Notes under the pieces: model-generated
Told to the model about the DNA's origin: nothing
The model's input: only the letters and a program-made list of their open reading frames with translations
Databases searched by the model: none
Shown here: piece by piece, positions 55,401 through 61,577 of the stretch
Layout: every line of letters begins with the position of its first letter
Position numbering within the stretch: position 1 is the stretch's first letter
Position numbers and translations under genes: made by a program
Assembly (NCBI GenBank): GCA_937896905.1
Contig: CALBOE010000010.1
Span: 1 to 64,000 of the forward strand
Direction of reading: 5' to 3'
Length of the DNA stretch: 64,000 nt
DNA from: an uncultured Clostridia bacterium
Lineage (GTDB): Bacteria; Bacillota; Clostridia; Christensenellales; UBA1242

Positions 55401-57976
55401 TCAGATTTAAGATACCCGACACTGATTTCTGTTAAAACTGAAACTATGTCTCCGTCAACCTTAGCTCCACTGGCATCGACAGAAATGGATTGGTTCATTT
55501 TAGCTTGCGAGTATGTTGGCGAAGTCCATGTGCCCGCTTTAAGGGTTTTGTTTTCCGCCCACGCTTCGGCATCTATTGCGGAAAAGGTAATGGTGTAATT
55601 AATTTCCTTAAGCTCTGGGGCAATAACAAACCAAGGGGCATTGTCATTGTTCTCATCCACCAGGGCAGATTGCCCGAAAAGGCCATATATGTCTGAAGCA
55701 GTCTTTGTTCCAGAAACTGTACGAGAGTAGTTACTATTATATAATATTGAAGGTTTAGATTTATTAAATGTATATTTATACACTCTCCATCCGGACAATT
55801 CATAGCCAGAGCCTAAATATAGAGAGTAGGATGAACTTCCTATACTAATGCCACTATCGCCACACGTTACTGTAAGAGAACTATTTTCCGTACGGTGAGA
55901 ATAATAGTTATACTTCTTAACTGTCCATTCACCTAACTGAGGAGCAGCCGCAGGAATAACTTCAAAAGAGGATCCAGCAAAATTTGAATGGCTTGCCGTA
56001 TATAAAGCCCCTGCTCCAAAGTCACTTAATATGAAATCTAGGTTCCCAGTTTTCTCTTCAACAGAAGAACAACCGAATGTTGATGACCCCCCTGAATATA
56101 TTTCTCCAGGGAATTCTGCTCCTATATATTCTGCACTTGCCACAGCAAACTGATATCTATATTTTTTAAATTTTGCCGTAATGCCACTAGTTGAAGATGA
56201 CACTCCCTGCCACTGGTCAAACTCATACCCCGGATCCGGCACCGCTGTTATGGTGTCTCCTTCAAATGTAAGCGTGTTTCCCGAACTTGAACAATTCCAA
56301 GAAATGGTCTCGTTTGTCCTTGCAAACTTTACATACGAAAATGAGAACTGAGTTACACCATTCTTTTTTAGTTTGCCTCCCGTTGTGGCCGTTATATTAA
56401 CTTCTTTCTGTGTCCACTCACGCCCAAACTCTGGTCCACTTCCATCCGGAGGCAAAAACCATGTAAGATTAGTAGATGAATCACTAATGTCCCAACCCGC
56501 ATTAATGTATGACGAAAGCACCTGCACACTGCTAAAACAGTTATATCGAACGAGCTCCCCTGTAGAATACGCCACAAAAGAAGATTCTTTTGCTGCAGAA
56601 TCCCCTCGCGGATTGGCCCAAGTTGTTGCAGTAGTATACACTTTATTTAATGTAACGCCTGAGGACCCCTCAACAGCTCCAACCAAGCCTCCTGCGCCAG
56701 ATTTCCTAAGCCCCGAAGAGTAGACGCTCCCGCCCTTAACATAACAATTTTCAACAACAACCCACGCATCATTCCAAATATTTCCAATCAACCCACCTGC
56801 AAAAGCGTTACCGTCAGGGTTAACAGCGGAAATATCTGCAGACCTAACTCCACAGTTTTTAATCGTAAACTGCGTATCATTGCCCACCGACATATTGAGG
56901 TTACCTCTCACACCACCAACTATCCCTCCTGCACAAGCGGTCTTGTCGGAAGAACAGAGTATGCGGTCACCTATAACAAGTTGTGTGTTAGCAATGCTTC
57001 CCCCACCTTCAGCCAAAGAAACAATCCCACCTGAACATTCATAAAGCCAAGTTTCAGAATCGTCCTCTGCAAGAAGTTGCATAGAATTAGAGTCCGTATA
57101 TTCAACATTTCCACTAACCCCATTTGTGATAATGGAGTTGCCATTTCCGTTAAAATGTCCGGCAAATGGTGTATTGACTGGTTGCGTATATTCCGGCACT
57201 TCTCCGGACGCTTCTAAACTAACCATACTGCTTTCATACGTTAAGCCTGCATTAAGATTGTTATAAAATGTTGTGAAGTGTGAAACTCTTGTAAGCGTTG
57301 CAGTTGTTGAAATCATTGCAGTTGAATTTAGCCCCGCCACCATTAACCTGGTGGAAGAAGCATTAAACCCTCCGGCGGTTAATTTTGCAGTGGTGGAATT
57401 TGTTGCACCGCTTTTGAATGAGCCACCTAAGCCATCGTCCCAGCAAACCCAAAACTCTTCAATTGAAGTTTCCGTTGATGAGAATGCTAGTGCAGCTGCA
57501 TCTGCATAAACTTTTTGCCCCGTTGTTAAAAGCCCTGTGTTAGTGAATGGGTAAACTGATTTTAAACTCCAATCCCCTGTGGAAAATGCTTGTTTAAATG
57601 TGTCGTCCGCCGCACCAAGCGAATTAACAATTTTTGTTATATGGTCGCCAGAAGAGCACTCAAACCCTGCCTTCCAAAAGTTGCCTGCACTAATAAAATT
57701 CTTAATTTCCAGCATTGTTACTTCTGCAACACCGTTGAAATTAGAATCTGCAACAACTAAGTCTGCAAATTGTTGTTCTTTATTATAAAAATAGTGGAAA
57801 CGAATTTTAAACTCTTCGCCCGCAACATCAATTTCTTGGTTTGCTGCGCTAACAGTTAATTCATTTCCTCTGTTACTTTTTTTGTTATGCGCAATGCCAA
57901 CAAAAATCGCCGAAAAAGAAAACGCAACTAGCATAAACACTATAACTAAAAGATTTTTTCTTTTGGTGTTAAACAT
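46448..57976 (-). CDS. Giant exported repeat protein, 3842 residues
   Basis: The N-terminus KRKNLLVIVFMLVAFSFSA is a signal peptide or signal anchor. Residues about 270-440 contain GLUG-like motifs (FAGHFNGNGNSI; AGGIVGGVRGN; AGGLIGNIW; AGGLVGAVEG), common in surface adhesins. Residues 791-2106 are eleven tandem units of about 120 residues, each ending near VGYWNGSTW...YVYAVIP. The last 1700 residues are beta-rich, with GYEFxxWxG-like segments as in InlB-type bacterial repeats. There is no LPXTG, SLH or choline-binding motif, so the mode of surface attachment is unknown. GAGGGG precedes the ATG. Its own terminator overlaps the stop codon. A role in adhesion or the cell surface is inferred from architecture. 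Confidence 0.9.
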   Translation of the reverse strand: MFNTKRKNLLVIVFMLVAFSFSAIFVGIAHNKKSNRGNELTVSAANQEIDVAGEEFKIRFHYFYNKEQQFADLVVADSNFNGVAEVTMLEIKNFISAGNFWKAGFECSSGDHITKIVNSLGAADDTFKQAFSTGDWSLKSVYPFTNTGLLTTGQKVYADAAALAFSSTETSIEEFWVCWDDGLGGSFKSGATNSTTAKLTAGGFNASSTRLMVAGLNSTAMISTTATLTRVSHFTTFYNNLNAGLTYESSMVSLEASGEVPEYTQPVNTPFAGHFNGNGNSIITNGVSGNVEYTDSNSMQLLAEDDSETWLYECSGGIVSLAEGGGSIANTQLVIGDRILCSSDKTACAGGIVGGVRGNLNMSVGNDTQFTIKNCGVRSADISAVNPDGNAFAGGLIGNIWNDAWVVVENCYVKGGSVYSSGLRKSGAGGLVGAVEGSSGVTLNKVYTTATTWANPRGDSAAKESSFVAYSTGELVRYNCFSSVQVLSSYINAGWDISDSSTNLTWFLPPDGSGPEFGREWTQKEVNITATTGGKLKKNGVTQFSFSYVKFARTNETISWNCSSSGNTLTFEGDTITAVPDPGYEFDQWQGVSSSTSGITAKFKKYRYQFAVASAEYIGAEFPGEIYSGGSSTFGCSSVEEKTGNLDFILSDFGAGALYTASHSNFAGSSFEVIPAAAPQLGEWTVKKYNYYSHRTENSSLTVTCGDSGISIGSSSYSLYLGSGYELSGWRVYKYTFNKSKPSILYNSNYSRTVSGTKTASDIYGLFGQSALVDENNDNAPWFVIAPELKEINYTITFSAIDAEAWAENKTLKAGTWTSPTYSQAKMNQSISVDASGAKVDGDIVSVLTEISVGYLKSDIKYILGYWSGTTWVEEIGENESWSNAKVGFTETAHHIYALITPKDYTVKLKAVDYDKWEENPYLEANSTALGTWSPTDTIERCRVDWGMSGYGLTAMVGDDSYTLTITANGFNSSVKEYAIGYWDGSTWVDATPAKIGTGDEEGNITEYYVYALIEPKTYNVYFRVVSQSLWSGSKTLSTLEANQVGAWTPPLLQGKWYNKQISNANGTFIIEDQSSTITNVDIGYNESDITYNVGYWGGSSWTNSWTIGAADDHYVYAVVPEIIYVANLKVVGEEFWSDSSPDKNTLNSAQALASWNPQSYLIGYVGYSLYGTTDGKNYKACVGSDDNSSTVSASSMPNGYSTNISEGYFKTGYWNGSAWTATTSFYNESGDYYIYLIIPRKIYTINFKVVGEEVWGADATPDVSASTLNSAQVGTWDPTLLQGKWYGQQITNNNGTFSIGGKSSTISSINTGYYDTNIVYYTGYWIGDTLIPSNRVGDATDAGLTDGADQNVYVYAVLKRIPYSLRLFAVPEQLWGTDSTPDSTQSALEAAGNQVAMWTLPILNPCYVGNRVQTKSNDYTVTVAGTGHSTELGNIKAGCSKSQVSYQVGYWNGSTWVGNKSTFAMNGADSDLYVYAIIPLEIYTVNFVSIGEQYWNSTPKKDVIDGSPSIQSWTMPSHSQAWYDYDISANGNSVNISAGANSPYNGADTTSSLTGNVLVGYNGLIAINPYKIGYWYGKNWVSTTKINDNSTVYYVYAVFERTARQVHLKAIGEEYWNLNDAGNAVSSPVKSRVENATEVGEWTYGANGLGTCYVEYKVSASNNQYNVVINYNGHYNDSVTYTATLAITMGGVSREKVTYYIGYWDTNGRWKNNYTTFPPNNVNTDIYIYAVVPLREYTVTFKSIGEQYWNATPNFDEIDAAKSIKNWTDSSVSGKWYDYTISNNAGVFDMVVGANSPYNDGDGTTYTLTGNVNVGYDDLIATNPYKIGYWDVNKVWVPTTIITDESINYCVYAVFARTPYTVEINAIGEKAWSSNKSNVDAATRIAQWTSPTLSPCYIEYEVSASGHNVQVQYVGHYGDNVTLTSNIKSGSIANGYMTSTKDVEYHIGYWNGSSWVDSTIFPANAKDAQFKTIYVYAVITLKRYDVYFNAVSATTWSNGKPAIDASVEVATWSKKEFLNKIWYGYGITNNNEEIKIEYSATHSVYNDGNASSKITSVKPGYGSVVYKVGYWNNSTWVGEDVANGLAYSKIIGHTDDDIYVYAVYELVVYSVDLGYLATETEGWVKYTTINYTVEYANIEMPQFTPTGEVKDLLERTGAEFKGWIIGYKGAKTLSNQYTVAISGNKMTLTSSGVKIYLEIDAQKTSTNIDGNTYVQVNKLYCGGETPSYGNLRQTSNNPPFDIIADWSVDINFTMFRGDNSLWDNYEGANQPNNDKSLFAVVGGDGLNTIPGAVSFVVENGKTSTIFYKNQSGKAFSKVGEDVTAFTLNNKATTYDLYNYGYEITHWQTYFINTRGTYSFDVKNGTLTHKTGVTNNIATSLLGNTTWENIGGYVTYLNNLLKGSALADMCGTQVTLKPTWAIVKITPKGTNISSNTTSFMFDGAYELITRNANNVSHFITKSGASIAKTATKWNYHNPINSDFTLRSKVAYGSTIVPANYEVELTAHITINLHKITLTDCNKTNINGEFELAYKNTVYRWAGDADGSRPVLNASADSLSDIQINDEDGKFEFITSAKLDNFMWADAYAGTIHTEATTWNDLILTRKHDYQKKVYYHNDGFYIFLADTNSINLNEASEDDDNTTLPIFVNQHYVLVGWKSVKGTSNYFYKTNEFNNEIYADTVIGTPTTTWNQLQGEIFTAMYFRKSYLINARTLINNSLDRYGYMVITIKDTYTTEQGGIGENSYIAMSSTSSLKKMQYYLASSIVDLDEKTQIVSSTKNYKYSNGLVRILEKNNMTYLMLYSGCNLAVQVYDQSKDVPAMNSGKYDEMIGYRFVSADLLNPDNTSLFSISKQNGAGKTSYENGEVNNAIFDIYKHSTIFNLTANYEKIAYGLTFAMSSGDDTQGTFELSNGVTGQSNYVLTGINVNSYITVKYLAALGYEFSANAFTLTIDGQTTETVLQTYENSAQQQYSVLIDGAWLRENYYSVHTSYSVDDTCADSVGHTDCETHLGKIKVNTAMYKFDFIVKYIDESNGSADLGEKYIYNRAPASANGWKVTDNGGEIELTNIFELLTGLGCYGRHYNNKNYAIFETWAYAIASNSKELQYLEHVFPCYAGDRPGLTTNFLEDLPYLIESYVEGTIVPSANRVFKFIANCREIFKITINAAAPYAPQEHDTNSTVREVVVNCGTNNDAKLTLQPNSNFSETATAITYRGRVNELTSAFNPNYYNDCEITVKDSAGLVLNENESYANLANFEVYDNITLTVRFVPRPLPVNVTFKLKQGNSYGTIDFDSVRNVMSFTYELKCGENYVNNNAVYMGDEISYKASVAEHYVLTVMINGVIHGVYEGYNHTASRIIQVADFDYQPVEGELSCMAIDVVLEEMGKNQVVIGFAIEDGRTTQHNNYGNFEVFVGGNVVAETSGSTVLIGVYEKQGIKVKFNSLNTGIIYSGQVSHNKGSLKNYALVDSTLIITESFVPDDDKGYGQGGTYTIYLKKLNVNVKFDTRVEWDSNGLSNYTIKSAPNEVQIDGYYRKIENLYVGREISFVRTNDETEQLDYYFYLNANGNEVPIRRNGLAPQSSIEITSALLSEITSGEAMAKILAGEADFELTLGLKSVQKFTLTLNVVSGAEYLNPIDTGGYVLEADDVKKYYPKGTEIPIKVTAKPEWVGQVKIQLSQDLTTGQLEEINTSIILTNHKVVDVTAYVNTYDIEPVLGYQIREVGNPQNMSQEDVLTCWSKTGIIEANKWFQVKFVLSTQWGQLSSVKFSGNNAVPDLIISIEEGAKFNVDETDGASINSSGEITDTLGNKYNVRIENGELILEYFARGNVQLNITYTSLKEIGW
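51659..55606 (-). repeat. Eleven tandem protein repeats of two alternating types
   Basis: Each unit starts with Y-hydrophobic-x-(A/S)-IGE-x-x-W (for example YTVNFVSIGEQYWN), has W-(T/S)-x-P in the middle and ends GYW-x-GS-x-W ... YVYAVIP. Odd units carry a KWY-x-x-x-I-x-N-x-x-G segment (QGKWYNKQISNANGTF; SGKWYDYTISNNAGVF). Even units carry CYV-x-Y-x-V ... GHY (TCYVEYKVSASNNQYNV; PCYIEYEVSASGHNVQV). Units 7-8 and 9-10 are most alike, so the latest growth was by a pair. Confidence 0.88.
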
Positions 57977-58027
57977 TTTTACCCCTCTATTGTTAACAGC
58001 TTTAAGCGCCAGAAGTGCCGCAAAAAA

Positions 58028-58049
58028 ACACTATTATTAATAATAGTGT
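58028..58049 (-). terminator. Palindrome with T-run in the leader of the giant gene
   Basis: A perfect 22-base palindrome (ACACTATTATT and its inverse) is followed by seven T on the minus strand, about 45 bases before the giant gene's ATG. It is either a second terminator for the upstream gene or an attenuator, since little room for a promoter is left after it. Confidence 0.6.
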
Positions 58050-58110
58050 ACCACATTCGATTTTGTTTTACAAATAAATACAAAAACTTTTAGCAAATGT
58101 TAACAAAAAA

Positions 58111-58188
58111 ATTGCCACCGCAAGTTTACTTGCCCCCGCAAAAACAATGTTTTGTTTTTGCGAAACGAGCGAATGCGAGTGTGGCAAT
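58111..58188. repeat. Cloverleaf inverted-repeat element 2
   Basis: Outer stem ATTGCCAC (58111-58118) pairs with GTGGCAAT (58181-58188). Inside lie three hairpins: GCAAGT/ACTTGC (58120-58133), CGCAAAAACAA/TTGTTTTTGCG (58137-58162), and ACGAGC/GCGAGT with a tandem G-A mismatch (58165-58180). It starts 7 bases after the stop of the Rho-like gene. On the minus strand the outer stem is followed by seven T, so the whole element could terminate transcription. Confidence 0.75.
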
Positions 58189-58195
58189 TCCCTTA

Positions 58196-59269
58196 TTATA
58201 TTAAATTTAGTTGTTTATCAAATTGCAAACGCTTATCTGCCAATTTTTCAAAAATTGAATTAGCATTAACAAAATTGCGCCCCATAACAGCCAAAAGAGT
58301 GATTGTTCCATTTTCAGTTGCCTTTGGAAGCGCCATTAAAGATTTTGTTTGTGCTAGCGCATTTGTGTCGGCCATTAAACTTTGAACATCATCCACAGCA
58401 ATAACCACGTTTTTGCCCCTTTCAAGCAATCTTTTTGCCCGTTCTGTTGCAAGCATAACAACCCGCCTTGAAACCTCTGCTTCTTCCACCAAATCACAAA
58501 CAAATTTTTCGGCACTGCCAATTTCGTCTAGCAAAAATTTATTTTTTTCCACAAGCGAAATGTTAATATAAATCCTTGCATCTGCTTGGCAATCATTCAA
58601 TAAATCTATAACCGTTTGTGAAACATCATTGTTGTTAGAGCCATAAATGTAAGCCGAACTACCCAATTCTATGCCAAATTTTTGATATTCTTCATTTGAA
58701 AAACTTAGCGTGTTTTTAGGGCGAATGGCTGGCAGTTGCGAATAATGCAATCTATCTTTTTTATGCTTCTTTAAAGGAACACTGTTTATTGCATAAATTT
58801 CCTTAACTTGATTGGAATTTTCGCCCGTTCCAAGCCCACAAAAAACATAGTCGCCAGTTTTTATGCCATATTCGGAAGACAAAGAATTTGGAATATAGTT
58901 ACAATCTAAAACTCCATCTTTTAACACCCAAAGCAAAGTTTGCAAAGGGTTAATAACTTCGGCATAGCCGTAAACGTCCAACTCTTCTGTTTGATAGTTC
59001 ACAGGGGTTACATTCTGTTTTAAAATTGTTGGAGTTAATGTTTGTGCTTGCCCAGTTACAAACAAATCCACAATTGGATAGCCATAGTTTTTTGGTGGCC
59101 TTCCCTGCCTTGTTTTAGGAATGTGTGGAAGTTTTCTACCCTCGCTAATATCTAAAATATCCTCAATTAATTTTTCCTTGCTTTTGCTGGTTGGAGACGC
59201 AACACCTGTTCTTCTTGCAAATTCCCTTAACGCAAAAATGCTGTGACCATTTAATTGTTCCTTTGTCAT
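58196..59269 (-). CDS. Rho-like protein without a P-loop
   Basis: This 357-residue protein follows the layout of transcription terminator Rho. Residues 5-42 are a Rho N-terminal helical domain (LNGHSIFALREFARRTG). Residues 54-60 are an AT-hook-like RQGRPPK. A primary RNA-binding domain covers about 95-165 (VYGYAEVINPLQTLLWVLKD), and a RecA-like domain follows to the end. In Rho the P-loop reads APPKAGKT; here the same place is YGSNNNDVSQT (209-219), with no Lys and no GK(S/T). Walker B is IAVDDVQSL instead of LLDSITR. The C-terminal Q- and R-loop parts are shortened. It can hardly be an ATP-driven helicase. ATG 59269 follows AGGTGAGG. Confidence 0.8.
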   Translation of the reverse strand: MTKEQLNGHSIFALREFARRTGVASPTSKSKEKLIEDILDISEGRKLPHIPKTRQGRPPKNYGYPIVDLFVTGQAQTLTPTILKQNVTPVNYQTEELDVYGYAEVINPLQTLLWVLKDGVLDCNYIPNSLSSEYGIKTGDYVFCGLGTGENSNQVKEIYAINSVPLKKHKKDRLHYSQLPAIRPKNTLSFSNEEYQKFGIELGSSAYIYGSNNNDVSQTVIDLLNDCQADARIYINISLVEKNKFLLDEIGSAEKFVCDLVEEAEVSRRVVMLATERAKRLLERGKNVVIAVDDVQSLMADTNALAQTKSLMALPKATENGTITLLAVMGRNFVNANSIFEKLADKRLQFDKQLNLI

Positions 59270-59370
59270 ATACCTCACCTTTTAAGAAGTTTTCTTCTAA
59301 TAAAGGTTAACATAAAAAAAATATTTTGTAAAGAAATTTTGTACAAAAATGTTTTTAAAAATTAATAATG

Positions 59371-59718
59371 TTATGCAGTTATTCCCAAACTAATCATAAT
59401 AGCAATATCCACTTTTTGCATGGTTAAACTATCAATAGAGCCAAGTTTTTCTTGCAATCTGCGTTTATCTAGCGTTCTAATTTGTTCCAGCAACACAACG
59501 CTATCCTTTGGCAACTGAAAAATATCCCTACTAAGTTCAATGTGTGTTGGCAATTTTGCTTTAGTTAGCCGGCTTGTTATTGCTGCAATTATCACTGTTG
59601 GACTATATTTATTACCCACATCGTTTTGCACCACCAAAACAGGACGAACTCCACCCTGTTCGCTTCCAACAACCGGACTTAAATCCGCATAGAAGATGTC
59701 GCCACGATTTATTTCCAT
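59371..59718 (-). CDS. mazF: MazF/PemK-family endoribonuclease toxin
   Basis: This 115-residue protein cuts mRNA at short sequences. It begins with RGDIFYADLSPVVGSEQGGVRP and continues RPVLVVQND, AAITSRL and PTHIEL, all typical of the Bacillus EndoA (NdoA) type. Length is standard. An AAAGGGG site precedes the ATG. The gene overlaps a 66-residue gene by 10 bases where the antitoxin gene normally sits. That neighbour does not look like MazE or EndoAI. Confidence 0.94.
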   Translation of the reverse strand: MEINRGDIFYADLSPVVGSEQGGVRPVLVVQNDVGNKYSPTVIIAAITSRLTKAKLPTHIELSRDIFQLPKDSVVLLEQIRTLDKRRLQEKLGSIDSLTMQKVDIAIMISLGITA

Positions 59719-59909
59719 TCTTCCCCTTTCAAGAATTCGATGGTTAGATAAGTGTCGTCAACCAAATCAAAGTTTGCCAAACTGCCAAATATTGCATTGG
59801 CATATTCAATGTCAGTATATGCAGAAACATCAAATTCTGGCATTGGGGGTTTTAGAACTTCTTTTAGGTTTAATATATAGTCGATATAGGCACTAACCAA
59901 TTCGTCCAT
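59709..59909 (-). CDS. Small acidic protein upstream of mazF, possible antitoxin
   Basis: The 66-residue protein is strongly acidic (many Asp and Glu, few Lys), with SAYIDYILNLKEVL near the start and TYLTIEFLKGEEWK at the end. It has neither the AbrB-like fold of MazE nor a ribbon-helix-helix as in EndoAI. Its stop overlaps the mazF start. The ATG at 59909 follows AGGAG; the frame opens 12 codons earlier. Position and charge suit an antitoxin; alternatively it is an unrelated cotranscribed gene. Confidence 0.6.
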   Translation of the reverse strand: MDELVSAYIDYILNLKEVLKPPMPEFDVSAYTDIEYANAIFGSLANFDLVDDTYLTIEFLKGEEWK

Positions 59910-59931
59910 ATATTCTCCTTTTAATAACTTT

Positions 59932-60372
59932 TTAAACCTTAGCAAGTTGCTTTTTTAATTTTTCGTAAAAATCCTCTTGAATTTGCTTAAATTCATGCAA
60001 AAGTGCATTAAGCTGTTCGTTTTTAGTTTTAAGGTCCTTTTCCGCTTTAATGGTATCTATAATGCCCATAACCGTGCCAGTAATCATCATTTCAACAATA
60101 TGCCTAGGCGATTTATCTGCCCAAAGCGAAAAATACAACATCATAGTTTGCTTCATTTTTTTAAAAAAACTGTTTTCCTTAATTTCAACATCATGCTCCA
60201 TAGCAATAGCATCGCACTTTTGTGCAAATTTTTCATACATATCATATTGCTTTTTAAAAAGGTTTAAAAGCGTTGTGTTCTCTATTTTTTTGTTAATTTT
60301 GTCTATTGCAAGCGTTCCAACCGTGGCGTCTTGATACATTCTGTTTAAAAGTTGAACTTCCTTTTTTTCCAT
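59932..60372 (-). CDS. Helical-bundle protein of unknown function
   Basis: This 146-residue protein is almost wholly helical, without membrane spans. The helices (LLNRMYQDATVGTLAIDKI; LLNLFKKQYDMYEKFAQK; PRHIVEMMITGTVMGIIDTI; LNALLHEFKQIQEDFYEKL) resemble a ferritin-like or four-helix bundle, but metal ligands are not clear. GGAGG precedes the ATG. It is 22 bases before the mazF partner gene, so the three may form one operon. Confidence 0.75.
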   Translation of the reverse strand: MEKKEVQLLNRMYQDATVGTLAIDKINKKIENTTLLNLFKKQYDMYEKFAQKCDAIAMEHDVEIKENSFFKKMKQTMMLYFSLWADKSPRHIVEMMITGTVMGIIDTIKAEKDLKTKNEQLNALLHEFKQIQEDFYEKLKKQLAKV

Positions 60373-60443
60373 AATTCCTCCAACGTTAGTGTTTGCGCAA
60401 TGTTAAGAATTATTCATCAATACTAAAGTTAAACAAAGCATTT

Positions 60444-60527
60444 GGGGCTTGCTTTGCGGAGTTGCAACTCCGCAAAAAAAGGCGACAATTGTCGCCTTTT
60501 AGCAGAGGGCCGCTCTGCGCAAGCCCC
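60444..60527. repeat. Cloverleaf inverted-repeat element 1
   Basis: Outer stem GGGGCTTGC (60444-60452) pairs perfectly with GCAAGCCCC (60519-60527). Between them, with one unpaired base at most, are two perfect 24-base palindromes (TTTGCGGAGTTG plus inverse, 60453-60476; AAAAGGCGACAA plus inverse, 60477-60500) and a hairpin GCAGAG/CTCTGC (60502-60518). The result is a three-leaf cloverleaf with a tight four-way junction. It begins 8 bases after the stop of the ArsP_2-type gene and is GC-rich compared with its surroundings. Confidence 0.85.
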
Positions 60528-60535
60528 CATTAACC

Positions 60536-61480
60536 CTAAATTCCAAAAAAGGTTAACAAATAACCAATAATTAAACTAGGAACAACCATAACTGCTAAAA
60601 TAAAAATATTTTCTTTCGGTTTTTTGTGTTGTTTTAACAATATAACTAATCCCAAGCCAGCATTAACACACAACCCCGCTAGCAATGCGCCAAACGAAAA
60701 GCCTGCGTTCATTAAAAATAATTCGGTTAATGCGGCGCTAGAAGCACAATTTGGAATTATACCAATAAGCACTGCAAGCAAAGGCTGCAAATACCACACT
60801 TTATTCACAAAATTAATAAGCGCAGTTTCACCAATCCAAATGTGGGTTGCAAAACTTAACAAAACATTAACAGCAAGAATAAATGCGCCCATTTTTAAAC
60901 TATGAAGGATTGGGTGGAGCCAATCAAAAGATTTAGTTTCAACATTATGTTTGCAACAACCGCCATGCATCAAAAGTTCATTTTCACTCTCTTCATTATG
61001 GTGTTCATGCTTATGCTCATGCTCTTCCATTTTTTCATGCAATTCCACAGAAATTTCTTTTAACGGCGTTTTATTTTTAAACACCAACTTATGTAGCGCA
61101 AGTGCTAAATACCCAATTCCTATTCCAAGCACAATTTTAACCGCAATAAGCGCCAACAACCAAGGCCACTTGCTTGGATTTGCTATCATAAGCGGAATTG
61201 CTTCGTCACTCGTTGCAATATACACCGCCACCAAAGTTCCAACGCCAACTGCACCTTTGGTGAATAAATCTGTCATAACCACAGAAATTCCACATTGTGG
61301 AACACAACCAACCACGGAACCTATAACCGGCCCCGCCTTTCCTTTAAAAACTTTGTTCTTATGAATTTTATGTGCGTATTTATATTCAAATAATTCAATT
61401 AAATAATAAACAACAAAAAGAAGTGGCAAAATTTTTGCCGTATGGATTAATGATTCAAGAAAAACGTGCCAATATTCCAT
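60536..61480 (-). CDS. ArsP_2-type heavy-metal permease
   Basis: This 314-residue protein has about ten membrane spans in two similar halves. Conserved Cys and Gly sequences mark each half: GSVVGCVPQCGISVVMTDLF near residues 54-73 and GIIPNCASSAALTELFLMNA in the second half. A cytoplasmic loop is rich in His (EEHEHKHEHHNEE) and Cys (GGCCKH), a likely metal sensor or buffer. It matches the putative manganese or arsenic exporter family ArsP_2. The metal is not known. AGAGG precedes the ATG. Confidence 0.82.
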   Translation of the reverse strand: MEYWHVFLESLIHTAKILPLLFVVYYLIELFEYKYAHKIHKNKVFKGKAGPVIGSVVGCVPQCGISVVMTDLFTKGAVGVGTLVAVYIATSDEAIPLMIANPSKWPWLLALIAVKIVLGIGIGYLALALHKLVFKNKTPLKEISVELHEKMEEHEHKHEHHNEESENELLMHGGCCKHNVETKSFDWLHPILHSLKMGAFILAVNVLLSFATHIWIGETALINFVNKVWYLQPLLAVLIGIIPNCASSAALTELFLMNAGFSFGALLAGLCVNAGLGLVILLKQHKKPKENIFILAVMVVPSLIIGYLLTFFGI

Positions 61481-61577
61481 AATACCTCTTATGCCATAAC
61501 AACTGTTTAAATTGCTAATTTTATTGGCACATTATAACATAACAGTTGCAATTTGGCAATCGTTAAAAGTTAATATT

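Noticed and set aside
51659..55606. CRISPR-like or DNA satellite array
   Set aside because: The repeats are about 360 bases, vary in sequence, stay in frame and are protein-level repeats.
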